From Faecalicatena contorta (lineage in GTDB: Bacteria; Bacillota; Clostridia; Lachnospirales; Lachnospiraceae), in NCBI RefSeq assembly GCF_003149105.1, contig NZ_QGDS01000001.1, positions 651,942-715,941 on the forward strand: 64,000 bases of DNA, read 5' to 3'. Each line of letters begins with the position of its first letter. The stretch's first letter is position 1. Made by a program: the position numbers and the translations under genes. Under the pieces are notes generated by a model. It did not search any database, had not been told where the DNA came from, and saw only the letters and a program-made list of their open reading frames with translations. This document shows, piece by piece, positions 51,001-60,090 of the stretch.

Positions 51001-52607
51001 GAACCATCTTCTGTAAGCCAGCCCACAAGTGCAAATCCTGTTTTTTCCGGGTTCGGTTTTTCACCTGCCTGGATTATATCACCAAACGTCTTTGTATCGT
51101 CTGTCTTAAGCTTTTTGTTATCAGAATAGTATATCACCGTGCACTTAATTGGTTTCCATGAAGCATAAATCAACGTATCTCTTACTACACTGTCGCCGCC
51201 GCTCCCAAATATCCACTGATTTTCCAGGGCAAGGGAATCCTTTACCTTGTGCCATTCCGCAAACTCATGATTGCTTCTACTTGGATTTGGTGAGGGCTTG
51301 GTAATCACTGTGCCATATCCCACATCGCCTTGTAATATCTTTGGCTGCCCGTTTAAAAGCCCTCCGTTTGCATCAAAGGTTACAGTATAGGTTATTTTCT
51401 GGCTTATCAAGCCTGATAAGGAAGTCATTGTATTACCTGCTCCCGTCAGATTGTAGCTATGTAGTCCCTTATTCGAAACATTTGCCAATAGCATGGAATC
51501 CTTCACTTCTTCCCCTGCCATATCTGCAATATAGGATACATAGTCTCCTCCTGCAGCTGTTGTGGCTGTGGCAAAAGATAAATAATCCTTCGGCAGCTTC
51601 ATACTATATTTTTCACTTCTTGCGTCTCTGTTCTCAGCCTGTATAGTAGTATCGTTATTTTGCACTGACGCAAGAGTTCCCTGAAGAATCCGTTTCATAG
51701 TAGCTATAGAAGATGGTTTCACACGAATTGCCCCGCCAGTCCACTTACTGTATGCCTGAAAATCTACATTCCCCTCTATTAAAAGAGAACCTCCCGCAGA
51801 ATCCTGGTTGCTTTCAATCGCATATTTACTACCCTCACCATATACTCGGATGCTGCCATTACCCTCAATCTTGAGCGTAGCGCCATCTTCCAGAATAATT
51901 CCCGGCATAAGTTGACTTCCGACAAGAACTGTTCCTGTTCCGCCACTGTCAGGGGGCAAAACAAGAGTCACTATAGCACCGCTCTTTATGTGAATGGAAC
52001 TTTTCCCCAGAGTACTGCCAGACAAATTACTAGATAATTTTTCAAGTGTAATTTCAGGACTTGCTCCCGCTTCTATCGTAATATTATTTTTGTCTGTTAA
52101 TCCCCAAATTGTAAATTTTTGTTCCGATGCAGTTCCTTCATACACGACTGTTGCTCCACTTGTCTGCGTATATGCCCCGCCTTCCTTCAGAACAATGTCG
52201 CCATCTCCAATATTTAAAGTATTGTCTGTTGCTTCTGCAGCCAATTGCATCATCTTACTTTTCAGCAAGACATTGTTGACATCAACCGTCCCGTCGGCCA
52301 TCCCCTGCAGCTCTTCCCCCAAGGGTGTCACAGGCGCTAATGTTTCTGTCCCAAGTGTGGCATCTCCCGATTCCGATGTACTTCCTGCACCTGCCCCGGA
52401 TTTGAGAAGTTCCTTTATTTCTTCTGCCTCTTTGGCAGCTTCCCTCTCTATTGCATTATCATCTATATCGTCTGCCACATGAATTCCCTGTGCCTGTACT
52501 GTAATCATGTTTACGCTTAACATAACAGCAAGAACCATCAGAAGGATACCACCCATTCTCAGTCCTTTTCTCATTATGGACCATACCTTTCCAGTTTTAA
52601 TTCTCAT
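48084..52607 (-). CDS. Giant surface protein with 13 InlB-type B repeats
   Basis: About 1507 residues. The N-terminal membrane/signal segment (GLRMGGILLMVLAVMLSVNMITVQA) is followed by a repetitive beta-helix-like region to about residue 410. Thirteen successive InlB B-repeat (Flg_new, PF09479) units of 65-90 residues follow, each ending in a Y/L-x-A-x-W motif after a GW-Y/T-x-D core. A Gly/Ser/Thr linker and a C-terminal membrane helix with KKIK tail close the protein. The pre-helix residues read ILTGD, like a degraded sortase LPxTGD signal. The ATG at 52607 has AGGAGG six nt ahead. It is predicted to be an adhesin, with a sigma-28-type promoter. Confidence 0.9.
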   Translation of the reverse strand: MRIKTGKVWSIMRKGLRMGGILLMVLAVMLSVNMITVQAQGIHVADDIDDNAIEREAAKEAEEIKELLKSGAGAGSTSESGDATLGTETLAPVTPLGEELQGMADGTVDVNNVLLKSKMMQLAAEATDNTLNIGDGDIVLKEGGAYTQTSGATVVYEGTASEQKFTIWGLTDKNNITIEAGASPEITLEKLSSNLSGSTLGKSSIHIKSGAIVTLVLPPDSGGTGTVLVGSQLMPGIILEDGATLKIEGNGSIRVYGEGSKYAIESNQDSAGGSLLIEGNVDFQAYSKWTGGAIRVKPSSIATMKRILQGTLASVQNNDTTIQAENRDARSEKYSMKLPKDYLSFATATTAAGGDYVSYIADMAGEEVKDSMLLANVSNKGLHSYNLTGAGNTMTSLSGLISQKITYTVTFDANGGLLNGQPKILQGDVGYGTVITKPSPNPSRSNHEFAEWHKVKDSLALENQWIFGSGGDSVVRDTLIYASWKPIKCTVIYYSDNKKLKTDDTKTFGDIIQAGEKPNPEKTGFALVGWLTEDGSEWKFGSDGTTITKETTVLRAKWLADCKVTFNANAGSDEVTNMPAPNPLTVSATTTIPISPEDKPQRERYKFVAWYTDAKCTKIWNLGVDTVTKSMTLYAGWGADETNVTFHVNSQAGESVNPPTAKVEFGKGIPVPNAEKPARTTLATTYTVEGWYTDEKLTSKWDFDEGLKDADGKFDLYAKWHQVTCYAIFQANHPDAIPQEDQNLSATYNESLENAHMDLDDKLAGMFKRTGYEVKSWTTSTGKAWDMSAPLTGDVVLKAQWTPEQYTINFEAPNEEGCPAVPSGEGAKQIIYGKTLSRPNYPASGQKWLGHTFQGWYTEEDGGGHQWKFSDEPGADKVEGAMTLYAYWTLDEYTVSFHTYQGDENPPEAETGLHYGDPIPEPSEPSRDRYEFLGWMTEDGRLWDFSSDTVTGDMSLYAGWQGEPVDVILNVKYEPENEDPGKVLQVTLHDVRYGDFLTREQVEDQNTPETKKRPGYTLNGWYTGDGYQDEQLWNFAENQVLPEGNELMLYAHWTWDEYTVQFVTYKGDSSVPSQNGLRYGNLITRPVPDPSRAHYTFDAWYTDPDITDETTAWDFAKSTVTGDMSLYASWIPDVYTLSFETNGGSSLEPVEVTYGTYVPADNLKTTRAGYVLTGWYRDAELTQPFLPASEYVDKTMTIYAKWELQKYTVRYHYRASEDSDEEEVVTYKEAYKVGDYLPNPNKKIPHKTLSSWYKDDAYQDKWVFKRDKVQGDTDLYAHWSDTEYTVHFETYDGTEIKDIKMLWGEQPEQPKDPVRTGYTFTGWFKDADGKTPWSFEEDFVDGETIIYSGWKANLYTVSFDTAGGSAAPESQTVAYDSLIAEPAAPTKDGYVFKGWAAEGKTWDFKKDTLKGDLTLTAQWSEPESSGGNPGGGGQSGSGNGNVGTASTGTGTQNSGTGAADTANQALKDAANAIKEILTGDKAPLTYSIAGIILAAVGIIGALYKKIK

Positions 52608-52658
52608 CGCCGCCCTCCTGATTTTTATCCAGATGATATAATTCATCGTATTTATATA

Positions 52659-52685
52659 TTATCGGCAGAAATCTGTTCTTTTTAA
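52659..52685 (-). promoter_or_regulatory. Sigma-28 type promoter for the InlB-repeat/hemerythrin operon
   Basis: On the minus strand TTAA, exactly 15 nt, then GCCGATAA. The -10 matches the canonical consensus and the fliD site, and the spacing matches flgM. It lies about 50 bp before the ATG. Confidence 0.72.
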
Positions 52686-52747
52686 GTAGTTTAGCCAAAT
52701 ATTTATACCCAATAATAAAGTAAAAGGGTTATATCATTTTATTACTT

Positions 52748-52777
52748 TTCACATAGTGCTCTTTAAGTACATATAAT
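52748..52777 (+). promoter_or_regulatory. Sigma-A promoter for sod
   Basis: TTCACA, 18 nt, TATAAT, ending 20 nt before the sod ATG, giving a very short leader. It is divergent from the InlB-repeat promoter. Confidence 0.65.
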
Positions 52778-52797
52778 ATAAAAAACGGGAATATAAC

Positions 52798-53433
52798 ATG
52801 TACGAACATTATAAATTTGTTAACACGCCCCTGCCTTATGCTTATAATGCCATGGAGCCGTATATTGATGAAAAAACTATGAAATTACATCATGACAGAC
52901 ATCTTCAGACTTATATAGATGATCTGAACAAGGCATTAAGTAACTATCCTGAATTTCAGGATTGGACATTGTCCGAGCTTCTTGTAAACATCCCCAGCCT
53001 TCCGCAAGAGATTCAAACTGAAGTTAAAAATAGTGCAGGCGGTGTTTTTAACCACCAGTTCTATTTTGATAATCTGGCAAATCCTGCGCCGCCGGCTCCT
53101 ACAGGAGAATTAGGTGAAGCCATCTTAAATGAATACGGCAGTCTTGATTTACTCAAAGAAGAATTTAAAGAGGCGGGGCTCTCCGTTTTTGGTTCCGGAT
53201 ATGCCTGGCTTATTGTAAATGCAAACGGTCAGCTTAAAATCATTACAACACCGAATCAAGATACTCCTTTGCCCATGGGGATGTGCCCTGTACTTAATAT
53301 AGATGTATGGGAACATGCATATTATTTAAAACATTATAATATGAGAAACGATTATATTGATGATTGGTTCCACGTAGTGAACTGGGATAAGGCAAATGAC
53401 AATTATGCAAATTGCTTCGCAGTTGGGTTCTGA
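52798..53433 (+). CDS. Iron/manganese superoxide dismutase
   Basis: A 211-residue SOD that converts superoxide to oxygen and peroxide. The four metal ligands are visible: His31 in KLHHDRHLQTY, a histidine in VFNHQFYFDN, and Asp and His in DVWEHAYYLKH. The residues around the third motif are of the Fe/Mn family; metal preference cannot be read reliably. The ribosome site is weak (GGGAA). The gene is monocistronic, divergent from the hemerythrin operon, and is followed by a bidirectional terminator. Confidence 0.95.
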   Translation: MYEHYKFVNTPLPYAYNAMEPYIDEKTMKLHHDRHLQTYIDDLNKALSNYPEFQDWTLSELLVNIPSLPQEIQTEVKNSAGGVFNHQFYFDNLANPAPPAPTGELGEAILNEYGSLDLLKEEFKEAGLSVFGSGYAWLIVNANGQLKIITTPNQDTPLPMGMCPVLNIDVWEHAYYLKHYNMRNDYIDDWFHVVNWDKANDNYANCFAVGF

Positions 53434-53457
53434 TTTTTTCTAAAATATACGAAAACG

Positions 53458-53480
53458 GGGGCTGTGAATTATCACAGCCC
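53458..53480. terminator. Bidirectional terminator between sod and the chemoreceptor genes
   Basis: GGGCTGTGA and TCACAGCCC form a 9-bp stem with a 4-nt loop. It is flanked by an A-run on the left and a short T-run (ATTTT) on the right. It lies between two converging genes. Confidence 0.75.
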
Positions 53481-53486
53481 GCAATT

Positions 53487-55451
53487 TTACCCATTATGTA
53501 ACTTGAATTTTCCCACTTCTTGGCGCAATACAGCGGCTTGTGCTGACATTTCTTCACTTGTAGCAGAGTTTTCTTCGGCGGTAGCCGCATTTGTCTGTAC
53601 AACTGCAGATACCTGGTTAAGACCTTGCTTAATCTGCTCAATGGCACTGGTTTGCTCAATGGATGCCTGTTCAATTTTTACAATACTTTCTGTCGCCTGA
53701 ACCGCCTTCTCCCCTACATCATGTAGAATTTGAGCTGTTTGGGTTGTTATCTGTGCCCCTTCAGCTACAGCAGAAACCGTGTGTTGAATCAGGGCTGTGG
53801 TCTGCTTTGCTGCTTCCGCCGATTTTGCAGCCAGATTCCGTACCTCATCGGCAACTACTGCAAAGCCCTTTCCGGCATCTCCTGCACGTGCTGCCTCAAC
53901 AGCAGCATTCAGAGCTAGAATATTGGTTTGGAAAGCAATATCTTCAATAACCTTGATTATGCCTGTAATCTGCTTGGACGAGGAGTCAATCTCCGCCATA
54001 GCATCAGTAAGCTTTTTCATATGCTCGTTTCCGTCATTCAAACCAACACCCGCCTGGCCCACATATTCTGTGGCCTGTTTGACATTTGCAGAATTTTCTT
54101 CTGCCTGGTCTGCAATGAGGGCAATAGAGGAACTTAGCTCTTCCACTGATGCTGCCTGCTCCGTAGAGCCTGATGCCAAGGCCTGTGCGCCGCTGGAAAC
54201 CTGTTCAGAACCAGCGCTGACCTGCTCAGCAGCAGTATTTATAAGAGCCAGTGTTTCGGAAAGATTTTCAACAGAGTCATAAATGGCAGTTTCAATCCGC
54301 TTAAAATCTCCAATGTAGTCCTGACCCGGTCCTGTTTGGAGATTTCCTGCAGCAATCTCCTCCATATTTCTGGTAATATCCTCCACGTAGATGGACAAGG
54401 TGGAAATGGAACTATCAATGCTCAAAGCAAGTTCACCAATCTCATCCCTGCTTTTGATTTGGGGAACTTCCTCCGTCAGGTCTCCTTCTGAAAGCAATTT
54501 CATGCGTTTTGTAATCCGCATAATTGGATTTGCAATCTTTTTGGCAAACCGGATGGAAATCAAAATGCCAATGACGGCTATAATAATTGAAACGATTACC
54601 ATGCCTAAGGCAACCGTATAAATCGAAGTGGTCATTTCTTTAATTGGCGCTACCACTCCGAAATACCAGTCTGCACTTCCTTCAATAGGGGCGTAATAGC
54701 AAAACCGTTCTACACCTCCATAGGTGTAAGACCCAACACCCGTCTTACCGGCTATCATTTTTGAAAAAACCTTTGCGGCAGAAGCATAACTTTTATCCGT
54801 TTTTGCCATTTTAATGAAGTTATGCCCTTCCTCCACAAGTTTGGGGCGCATGTTGGCAATCATCGTTCCTGTTTTGTCTACAATAAAAATATTTCCTGTT
54901 TTTCCAACACGGAGATCCGCAACCATATTGCTTAAGTACATGCCGTCAACACCGGCAATCAAAACTTCCCTGCCTCGTGGTATGTAAACATTTATTACAA
55001 ATTCTCCTGTTTCATCTGTGAAGGGGGAAGACATCACCGTCTTTCCATGCAGAGCCCGCTGAAAAAGATCTTCAGAAGGAACCATATTACCTTTTAAAAC
55101 AGAGGGACCTTTTATTATCTTTCCATCTGAATCTGCCAAAGCAAGATATCGCCATCCATTCGTCTCCGCTAAAACACCAAGCTCAGAGTCCGAAGCTGTG
55201 GCAGCAACCGTATCCGCCGTATCCACCGCCCTCTGTATTTCTCCCGTCAGGGACTCCAACTTTGCAGACAAGGCCATGTCTGCAACTTCACCTATAGAGG
55301 TAATGTCATCTCGAATATTTTTCAAAATCCCCTGATAACTTGTTAGAAGTCCGGCAGCCAGATTCGTTATCATTAGTGAAATAATCAGTGCAATTGTGAA
55401 TATCATAAGCTTTAGTTTTATAGAAATGACCTTTTTCTCTTTTGTTTTCAT
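53487..55451 (-). CDS. Methyl-accepting chemotaxis protein, Cache-type sensor
   Basis: About 654 residues: a membrane helix near the N-terminus, a large extracellular double-Cache-like sensor region (about 35-285, with [20 protein letters not shown]), a second helix ([20 protein letters not shown]), a HAMP domain and a long signalling coiled coil with the hairpin tip [38 protein letters not shown]. The ATG at 55451 is preferred over an earlier one because 26 extra codons lie in the preceding gene. It lacks a C-terminal CheR-binding pentapeptide. Confidence 0.93.
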   Translation of the reverse strand: MKTKEKKVISIKLKLMIFTIALIISLMITNLAAGLLTSYQGILKNIRDDITSIGEVADMALSAKLESLTGEIQRAVDTADTVAATASDSELGVLAETNGWRYLALADSDGKIIKGPSVLKGNMVPSEDLFQRALHGKTVMSSPFTDETGEFVINVYIPRGREVLIAGVDGMYLSNMVADLRVGKTGNIFIVDKTGTMIANMRPKLVEEGHNFIKMAKTDKSYASAAKVFSKMIAGKTGVGSYTYGGVERFCYYAPIEGSADWYFGVVAPIKEMTTSIYTVALGMVIVSIIIAVIGILISIRFAKKIANPIMRITKRMKLLSEGDLTEEVPQIKSRDEIGELALSIDSSISTLSIYVEDITRNMEEIAAGNLQTGPGQDYIGDFKRIETAIYDSVENLSETLALINTAAEQVSAGSEQVSSGAQALASGSTEQAASVEELSSSIALIADQAEENSANVKQATEYVGQAGVGLNDGNEHMKKLTDAMAEIDSSSKQITGIIKVIEDIAFQTNILALNAAVEAARAGDAGKGFAVVADEVRNLAAKSAEAAKQTTALIQHTVSAVAEGAQITTQTAQILHDVGEKAVQATESIVKIEQASIEQTSAIEQIKQGLNQVSAVVQTNAATAEENSATSEEMSAQAAVLRQEVGKFKLHNG

Positions 55452-55464
55452 TTTCAAGTCTCCC

Positions 55465-57282
55465 TTAATATTTTCCAAAGTCAGATACTGTTTCTTGTAT
55501 AATGTCGTCCCCTTCAACAGTTTCATCAAACAGAGAATCTGTTAAAGTATCTTCTTCATGTTCAGCATAAAGCCTAAATTTTCCAACTTCCTGACGAAGC
55601 ACGTCGGCTTGTGCAGACATTTCTTCACTTGTGGCAGAGTTTTCTTCTGCAGTCGCAGCATTTGTCTGCACTACAGAGGACACTTGTGTAAGCCCAAACA
55701 TTACCTGCTCAATTGCATCTGCCTGCTGGGCAGATGACTCCTCAATTTTCGTGAAACTTTCTGTTACTTTGAAGGCACTTTTCCCTACATCTTGTAAAAT
55801 CTGCGCTGTTTGCTCAGAAATTTGCGTACCTTTGGATACAGCAGCAATAGAATTTTGAATCAACTCTCCAGTTTGTTTGGCGGCTTCCGCAGACTTTGCA
55901 GCAAGGCTGCGCACCTCATCTGCCACGACTGCAAAACCTTTTCCTGAATTTCCGGCCCGGGCTGCTTCGATCGCAGCATTGAGTGCCAGAATATTGGTCT
56001 GGAATGCAATATCTTCAATGACCTTCGTGATATTGGCGATCTGGCCCGAAGCAGAGCTAATGTCTGTCATTGCCTGAGTAAGGTCACTCATATGCTCATT
56101 TCCGGTATGTAAGCCTGAGGCAGCCTCGTCCACATAGTGAAATGCCTCTTTTACATGCTCGGAATTTTCCGCAGACTGTTCTGAGATTCTTACAACAAAA
56201 GCATTCAAATCCTCAATCGAGGCGGCCTGCTCTGTAGATCCTGCCGCAAGTGCCTGGGCTCCACTGGCAACCTGAGAAGCACCGGTGCTGACCTGTTCAG
56301 CGGAAGTATTAATTAAACTTAATGTCTGGTTGAGAGACGAGGAAATTCCAAGCAGTGCCGTTTTTATAGAAGCAAACTCACCCTCATATGTCTGGGACAA
56401 GTGTACCCTCATATCTCCCTGCTTCATAGTTTCCAGCACTGAGGTTATTTCACTGATATAGTTGTAATACTCACCGAGCCTGGTTAAAATCTGCCCCATT
56501 GCCTGAGACAATTGTCCGACTTCATCTCTGGTAAAAGTATTTTCATTAATTGTAAGCGCCAGTTCCCCTTGTGCAATACGTCTGCTGATGCCAGTTATGT
56601 ACTGTATGTTCTTTTTTAAATAAAAAAGAACACGGATTGACAGTGCCGCCAGCACTACAACAATAATTCCCACAACGATAAGTGATGTAACAGTAGTACT
56701 TTTAATCTGCCCTTGAATCTCAGAGGTACTGTGTTCTGCATATGCCTCAAGAATCTCGGTCATAAGATTAATGTTTTCCCTGGCTGAGCTAAAAGCAGCC
56801 AGGTGAGCCCCGTAATCCCCGGTTCCGGCGGCTGGGTCATAGCTCCCCTTCCATTCGTCATAACTGGCTTTAAACTGCTCATAAAGCTCTTTGAGTGTAA
56901 CGCCTTCTGACGGATGCCGAAAATTTTCATATAAATCCCGGTTATCCTGGATATGGACATACGCATCTTCAAAACGTGTCCGCACCTGCTCCGCATTCTC
57001 GGTAAAATCAGCAGTAAGGCTTTCTTTCTTATCTGCTGGTATTGCATTACCTTGTGTCCGAAGAAGAATAAACTCATCCTCCGCCACATAAGCCTGATAA
57101 AAATCCCTGTCCGCATTGATGAGCTCTGCCGTAGGAACGAAGAGCTCATCGTATAGTGTATTCCTTGTATTACTATTGACGGAATTAATGTTGAAAGTAA
57201 ACACCACGGAAACTGCTATAAGAGCAATTAACGCGGGAATACTTATCAACAATAGTTTCAGGGTAATCCGCATGTTTTTCAT
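55465..57282 (-). CDS. Methyl-accepting chemotaxis protein, four-helix sensor
   Basis: A 605-residue chemoreceptor. An N-terminal membrane helix precedes an extracellular four-helix-bundle-like sensor (about 30-190), then a second helix ([23 protein letters not shown]), HAMP and the signalling domain with the same tip sequence as its neighbour ([34 protein letters not shown]). The signalling halves of the two receptors are closely similar, so the pair arose by duplication with exchange of the sensor. They are 13 bp apart and probably co-transcribed. Confidence 0.95.
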   Translation of the reverse strand: MKNMRITLKLLLISIPALIALIAVSVVFTFNINSVNSNTRNTLYDELFVPTAELINADRDFYQAYVAEDEFILLRTQGNAIPADKKESLTADFTENAEQVRTRFEDAYVHIQDNRDLYENFRHPSEGVTLKELYEQFKASYDEWKGSYDPAAGTGDYGAHLAAFSSARENINLMTEILEAYAEHSTSEIQGQIKSTTVTSLIVVGIIVVVLAALSIRVLFYLKKNIQYITGISRRIAQGELALTINENTFTRDEVGQLSQAMGQILTRLGEYYNYISEITSVLETMKQGDMRVHLSQTYEGEFASIKTALLGISSSLNQTLSLINTSAEQVSTGASQVASGAQALAAGSTEQAASIEDLNAFVVRISEQSAENSEHVKEAFHYVDEAASGLHTGNEHMSDLTQAMTDISSASGQIANITKVIEDIAFQTNILALNAAIEAARAGNSGKGFAVVADEVRSLAAKSAEAAKQTGELIQNSIAAVSKGTQISEQTAQILQDVGKSAFKVTESFTKIEESSAQQADAIEQVMFGLTQVSSVVQTNAATAEENSATSEEMSAQADVLRQEVGKFRLYAEHEEDTLTDSLFDETVEGDDIIQETVSDFGKY

Positions 57283-57328
57283 AAAAAAAATCCCCCTCGT
57301 ATTTTTTTCATTCTTTCGTTCATTAAAT

Positions 57329-57364
57329 AAGATATAATTATATCTTTAATTGTGATTATCTTAA
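57329..57364 (-). promoter_or_regulatory. Sigma-A-like promoter with an 18-bp palindrome upstream of the chemoreceptor genes
   Basis: On the minus strand TTAAGA, 16 nt, TATAAT. The -10 lies inside the perfect palindrome AAGATATAATTATATCTT (57329-57346), so a regulator binding there would block transcription. No sigma-28-type motif is found here. Confidence 0.5.
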
Positions 57365-57440
57365 CACAGTATGCGACATAATTCAAGAAATAGCGACATC
57401 TATGAAAGTTTAAAATACGAATTTTGGGGATATTCTATTT

Positions 57441-58628
57441 TTATTCTCTTTCCCGCACTAAACCAGTCTTCCGTACAATCATACATAATATAATAATCAA
57501 CAGCATAATGGGCAATGTATGTCCTGCCGGAGTATCAATTTTCATGGACATTCTGTAACCTAAAAATCCAACTCCCCACAAAATCAAATTTACCCAGTCA
57601 GCACTTCCAGTGTTGTTTTTCCGTTTCAAAATAAAATAGTCTGCAATCTGAATGGCAATCATTGGAGCAAAAACCGATCCAATCAGATAAAGGAAGCTTT
57701 CAAACCTCTGAACCGGGGTAAAAATAGCTAATAAAATACCTGCCACAGATACAACTATAGCAACTGGCTTCTCTTTCAGCTTCCGGGAGATGCTTCCGGC
57801 ACTTACGCCTGCGGAAAATGCATCTAAAAATGTGGTTGTCACTGTTGAACCAATCAAAATCACAACTCCTGCAATTCCCAGCCCTGCCTGCAGCATGATT
57901 TTAGAAATGTCTGTTTCTCCCGTAAAAATGGCAGCCCCCATTCCAATGATATACATCCAGCAGCTTCCCAGAAAATAGACAATAGCACTGACTACCGTAG
58001 CCTGCCCTGGTTTTTCTGCCTCTCTTGTATAATCTGAGATGAGCGGAAGCCAGGACAGCGGCATTGCCGCACTCAGCTCAACAGCTGCACCAAAACTTAT
58101 GCTTTCTTCCATAATAGCCGTTGGTGTACCTTTAAATACAACCATACTCAGAACGATTGTCAAAATAAACAAGGCCCCCATGACGACATAGTTCAATCCA
58201 TTAATGTTTTTAATCCCTATGACAATCCATGCAATAATAAGTGCTCCAATTGCCAGGCACCATATCCAAATCTGATCAATCCCCCACAACTTCCCTGTAA
58301 TCACAGCAGTTGCCTTGGCCCCATTCATAATCATGATGGCAGTCCAGCCTACCAGCTGAAGAATATTCAACACTACAAACAGCTGCGCGCCTTTTGCACC
58401 AAATGACATTTTTACAGTTTCCATTGCACTTTTTCTAGTCTGCCCGCCAATGAGGCCGGCAAGGCAAAATACCACACACCCTATAAGGTGCCCCAGTAAA
58501 ATCGCCGTAATTCCTTTTCTCATACCAAGAGGGGCTATATATGTGCCTGTCAATATTTCGGCGATTGATACCGCAGCCCCAAACCAAATCAATCCATTCC
58601 CTATTGTTGATGTTCCTTTTTCTTTCAC
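57441..58628 (-). CDS. cytX: CytX-type hydroxymethylpyrimidine permease
   Basis: A 395-residue transporter of the cytosine/purine permease family with about twelve membrane segments, opening FGAAVSIAEILTGTYIAPLGMRKG. Members called CytX occur next to thiamine salvage genes and are predicted to import the HMP precursor. It is the last gene of the TPP-riboswitch operon, 21 bp after thiD. Substrate is inferred from context. Confidence 0.88.
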   Translation of the reverse strand: MKEKGTSTIGNGLIWFGAAVSIAEILTGTYIAPLGMRKGITAILLGHLIGCVVFCLAGLIGGQTRKSAMETVKMSFGAKGAQLFVVLNILQLVGWTAIMIMNGAKATAVITGKLWGIDQIWIWCLAIGALIIAWIVIGIKNINGLNYVVMGALFILTIVLSMVVFKGTPTAIMEESISFGAAVELSAAMPLSWLPLISDYTREAEKPGQATVVSAIVYFLGSCWMYIIGMGAAIFTGETDISKIMLQAGLGIAGVVILIGSTVTTTFLDAFSAGVSAGSISRKLKEKPVAIVVSVAGILLAIFTPVQRFESFLYLIGSVFAPMIAIQIADYFILKRKNNTGSADWVNLILWGVGFLGYRMSMKIDTPAGHTLPIMLLIIILCMIVRKTGLVRERE

Positions 58629-58649
58629 TTTACATTTCCTCTTTATAAT

Positions 58650-59429
58650 TTAGATATCAAACATGTGATTAAGAGGCCCGCTCCCGTGGCCCAGATTCAA
58701 ATTTGCACGCAGCGCTCCTGATATATATGATTTTGCAGCCTTCACGCTTTCCGGAAGGGTGCTGCCTTTCGCAAGGCCGCATGCAATGGCAGACGAAAGA
58801 GTGCAGCCTGTCCCATGTGTGTTTGGATTGTCAATGCGGTCTCCATTCAGCCATTCAAGGGTCCCGGCTTCATACAGCAGGTCATTTGCGTCATTCAAGT
58901 TATGTCCGCCCTTAATTAGAACCGCACCTTTCGTAAATCCGGCAATTTTCACAGCCGCACGCTCCATATCACCGACACTTTTTATATCCGCCCCGCAGAG
59001 CGCTTCCGCCTCCGGAATATTCGGTGTAATAACCTGAGCAAGGGGGATAAGGTTCCTGATTAATGTCTCTGAAGCGTCTTCCGCCAAAAGACGGCTTCCG
59101 CTTGTGGATACCATTACAGGATCCACCACAATATGCCTGGCCTTATATACTTTCAATTTGTCAGCAATTACTTCAATCAATGCCGCCGAAGACACCATCC
59201 CAATCTTCACAGCATCGGGATAGATATCCTTAAAAATACAATCCAGCTGATTTTCCAGAAATTCCGGTGTCACTTCCATGATGCCATAAACTCCTGTTGT
59301 ATTCTGTGCCGTCAGGGCCGTTATTGCACTCGTTGCATACAACCCGTGTGCCGTAATTGTTTTAATATCTGCCTGAATGCCGGCACCTCCGCTGGAATCA
59401 CTTCCTGCAATTGTCAATACAGTTTTCAT
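58650..59429 (-). CDS. thiD: Hydroxymethylpyrimidine/phosphomethylpyrimidine kinase ThiD
   Basis: ThiD phosphorylates HMP twice to HMP-PP. The 259-residue ribokinase-like protein has the TIAGSDSSGGAGIQADIKT opening, GHNLNDANDLLYEAG and the catalytic GTGCTLSSAIACGLAKG loop. It overlaps the HAD gene by 4 bp (ATGA-type), and precedes cytX. Confidence 0.96.
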   Translation of the reverse strand: MKTVLTIAGSDSSGGAGIQADIKTITAHGLYATSAITALTAQNTTGVYGIMEVTPEFLENQLDCIFKDIYPDAVKIGMVSSAALIEVIADKLKVYKARHIVVDPVMVSTSGSRLLAEDASETLIRNLIPLAQVITPNIPEAEALCGADIKSVGDMERAAVKIAGFTKGAVLIKGGHNLNDANDLLYEAGTLEWLNGDRIDNPNTHGTGCTLSSAIACGLAKGSTLPESVKAAKSYISGALRANLNLGHGSGPLNHMFDI

Positions 59430-60088
59430 CTTATTCTATGTTCTCCTTCCATCAGTTCTCCAAAATCATGAATATAATAATCAGCCAGCTCAACCATTGC
59501 ATCCTTTTCATACTCCGAGTACCTGTCATATACTCCCACCGCAAGAAAACCTCCGGCCTTTGCCCCTTCAATGCCTTTTAGAATATCCTCAAACACTACT
59601 GTATCCGCCGGCTTTGTATTTATCCGTTCTGCCGCTGCTTCATAGATATCCGGATATCCTTTTCCACGTGTGACATCATGAACTGTTATAATATGCTCAA
59701 AGTACGAAAGAATTCCATTATTTAAAAGTGCCGGACCAAACAGTTGAGGATCCGACGAAGTAGCCGCCGCAATTCGTATACCATTCTCTTTCAGCATCTT
59801 CAGATACTCCCTGACATTTGGCTTCAATGTGACCGTATTTGCATATGCATCCTTTGCCATGGAGTACCACTCCTGCACAAGCTCCCGGGGCTCTTCTCTC
59901 AGACCAAAACGCTCAATTGTGTATCTTGCTGCTGCCTCAAAACCCATAGGCGTAATCATTTCCAGATAGTCATTAGGAAGAGGAATGCCTCTTTTTCCCA
60001 AAAACTCAATATCAATTGTTTCCCAAACTCCCATGGAATCCAAAAGTGTACCATCCAGATCAAATATTGCTCCTTTAAACGCTTTCAT
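59426..60088 (-). CDS. HAD-superfamily phosphatase inside the thiamine operon
   Basis: A 220-residue haloacid-dehalogenase-family hydrolase of the beta-phosphoglucomutase type. Motif I is FDLDGTLLDS (Asp10 and Asp12), motif II AAATSSDPQ, and motif IV VFEDILKGIEGAKAGG. It is translated between thiE and thiD with a 2-bp gap and a 4-bp overlap, so it belongs to the pathway unit. A phosphatase acting on a thiamine-pathway phosphate, such as thiamine monophosphate or HMP-P, is an inference; a housekeeping phosphatase is possible. Confidence 0.88.
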   Translation of the reverse strand: MKAFKGAIFDLDGTLLDSMGVWETIDIEFLGKRGIPLPNDYLEMITPMGFEAAARYTIERFGLREEPRELVQEWYSMAKDAYANTVTLKPNVREYLKMLKENGIRIAAATSSDPQLFGPALLNNGILSYFEHIITVHDVTRGKGYPDIYEAAAERINTKPADTVVFEDILKGIEGAKAGGFLAVGVYDRYSEYEKDAMVELADYYIHDFGELMEGEHRIR

Positions 60089-60090
60089 AT

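Noticed and set aside
57329..57346. Sigma-28 promoter for the chemoreceptor genes
   Set aside because: I looked for TTAW-N15-CGATA here, but the sequence reads AGATATAA at the expected place, which does not match.
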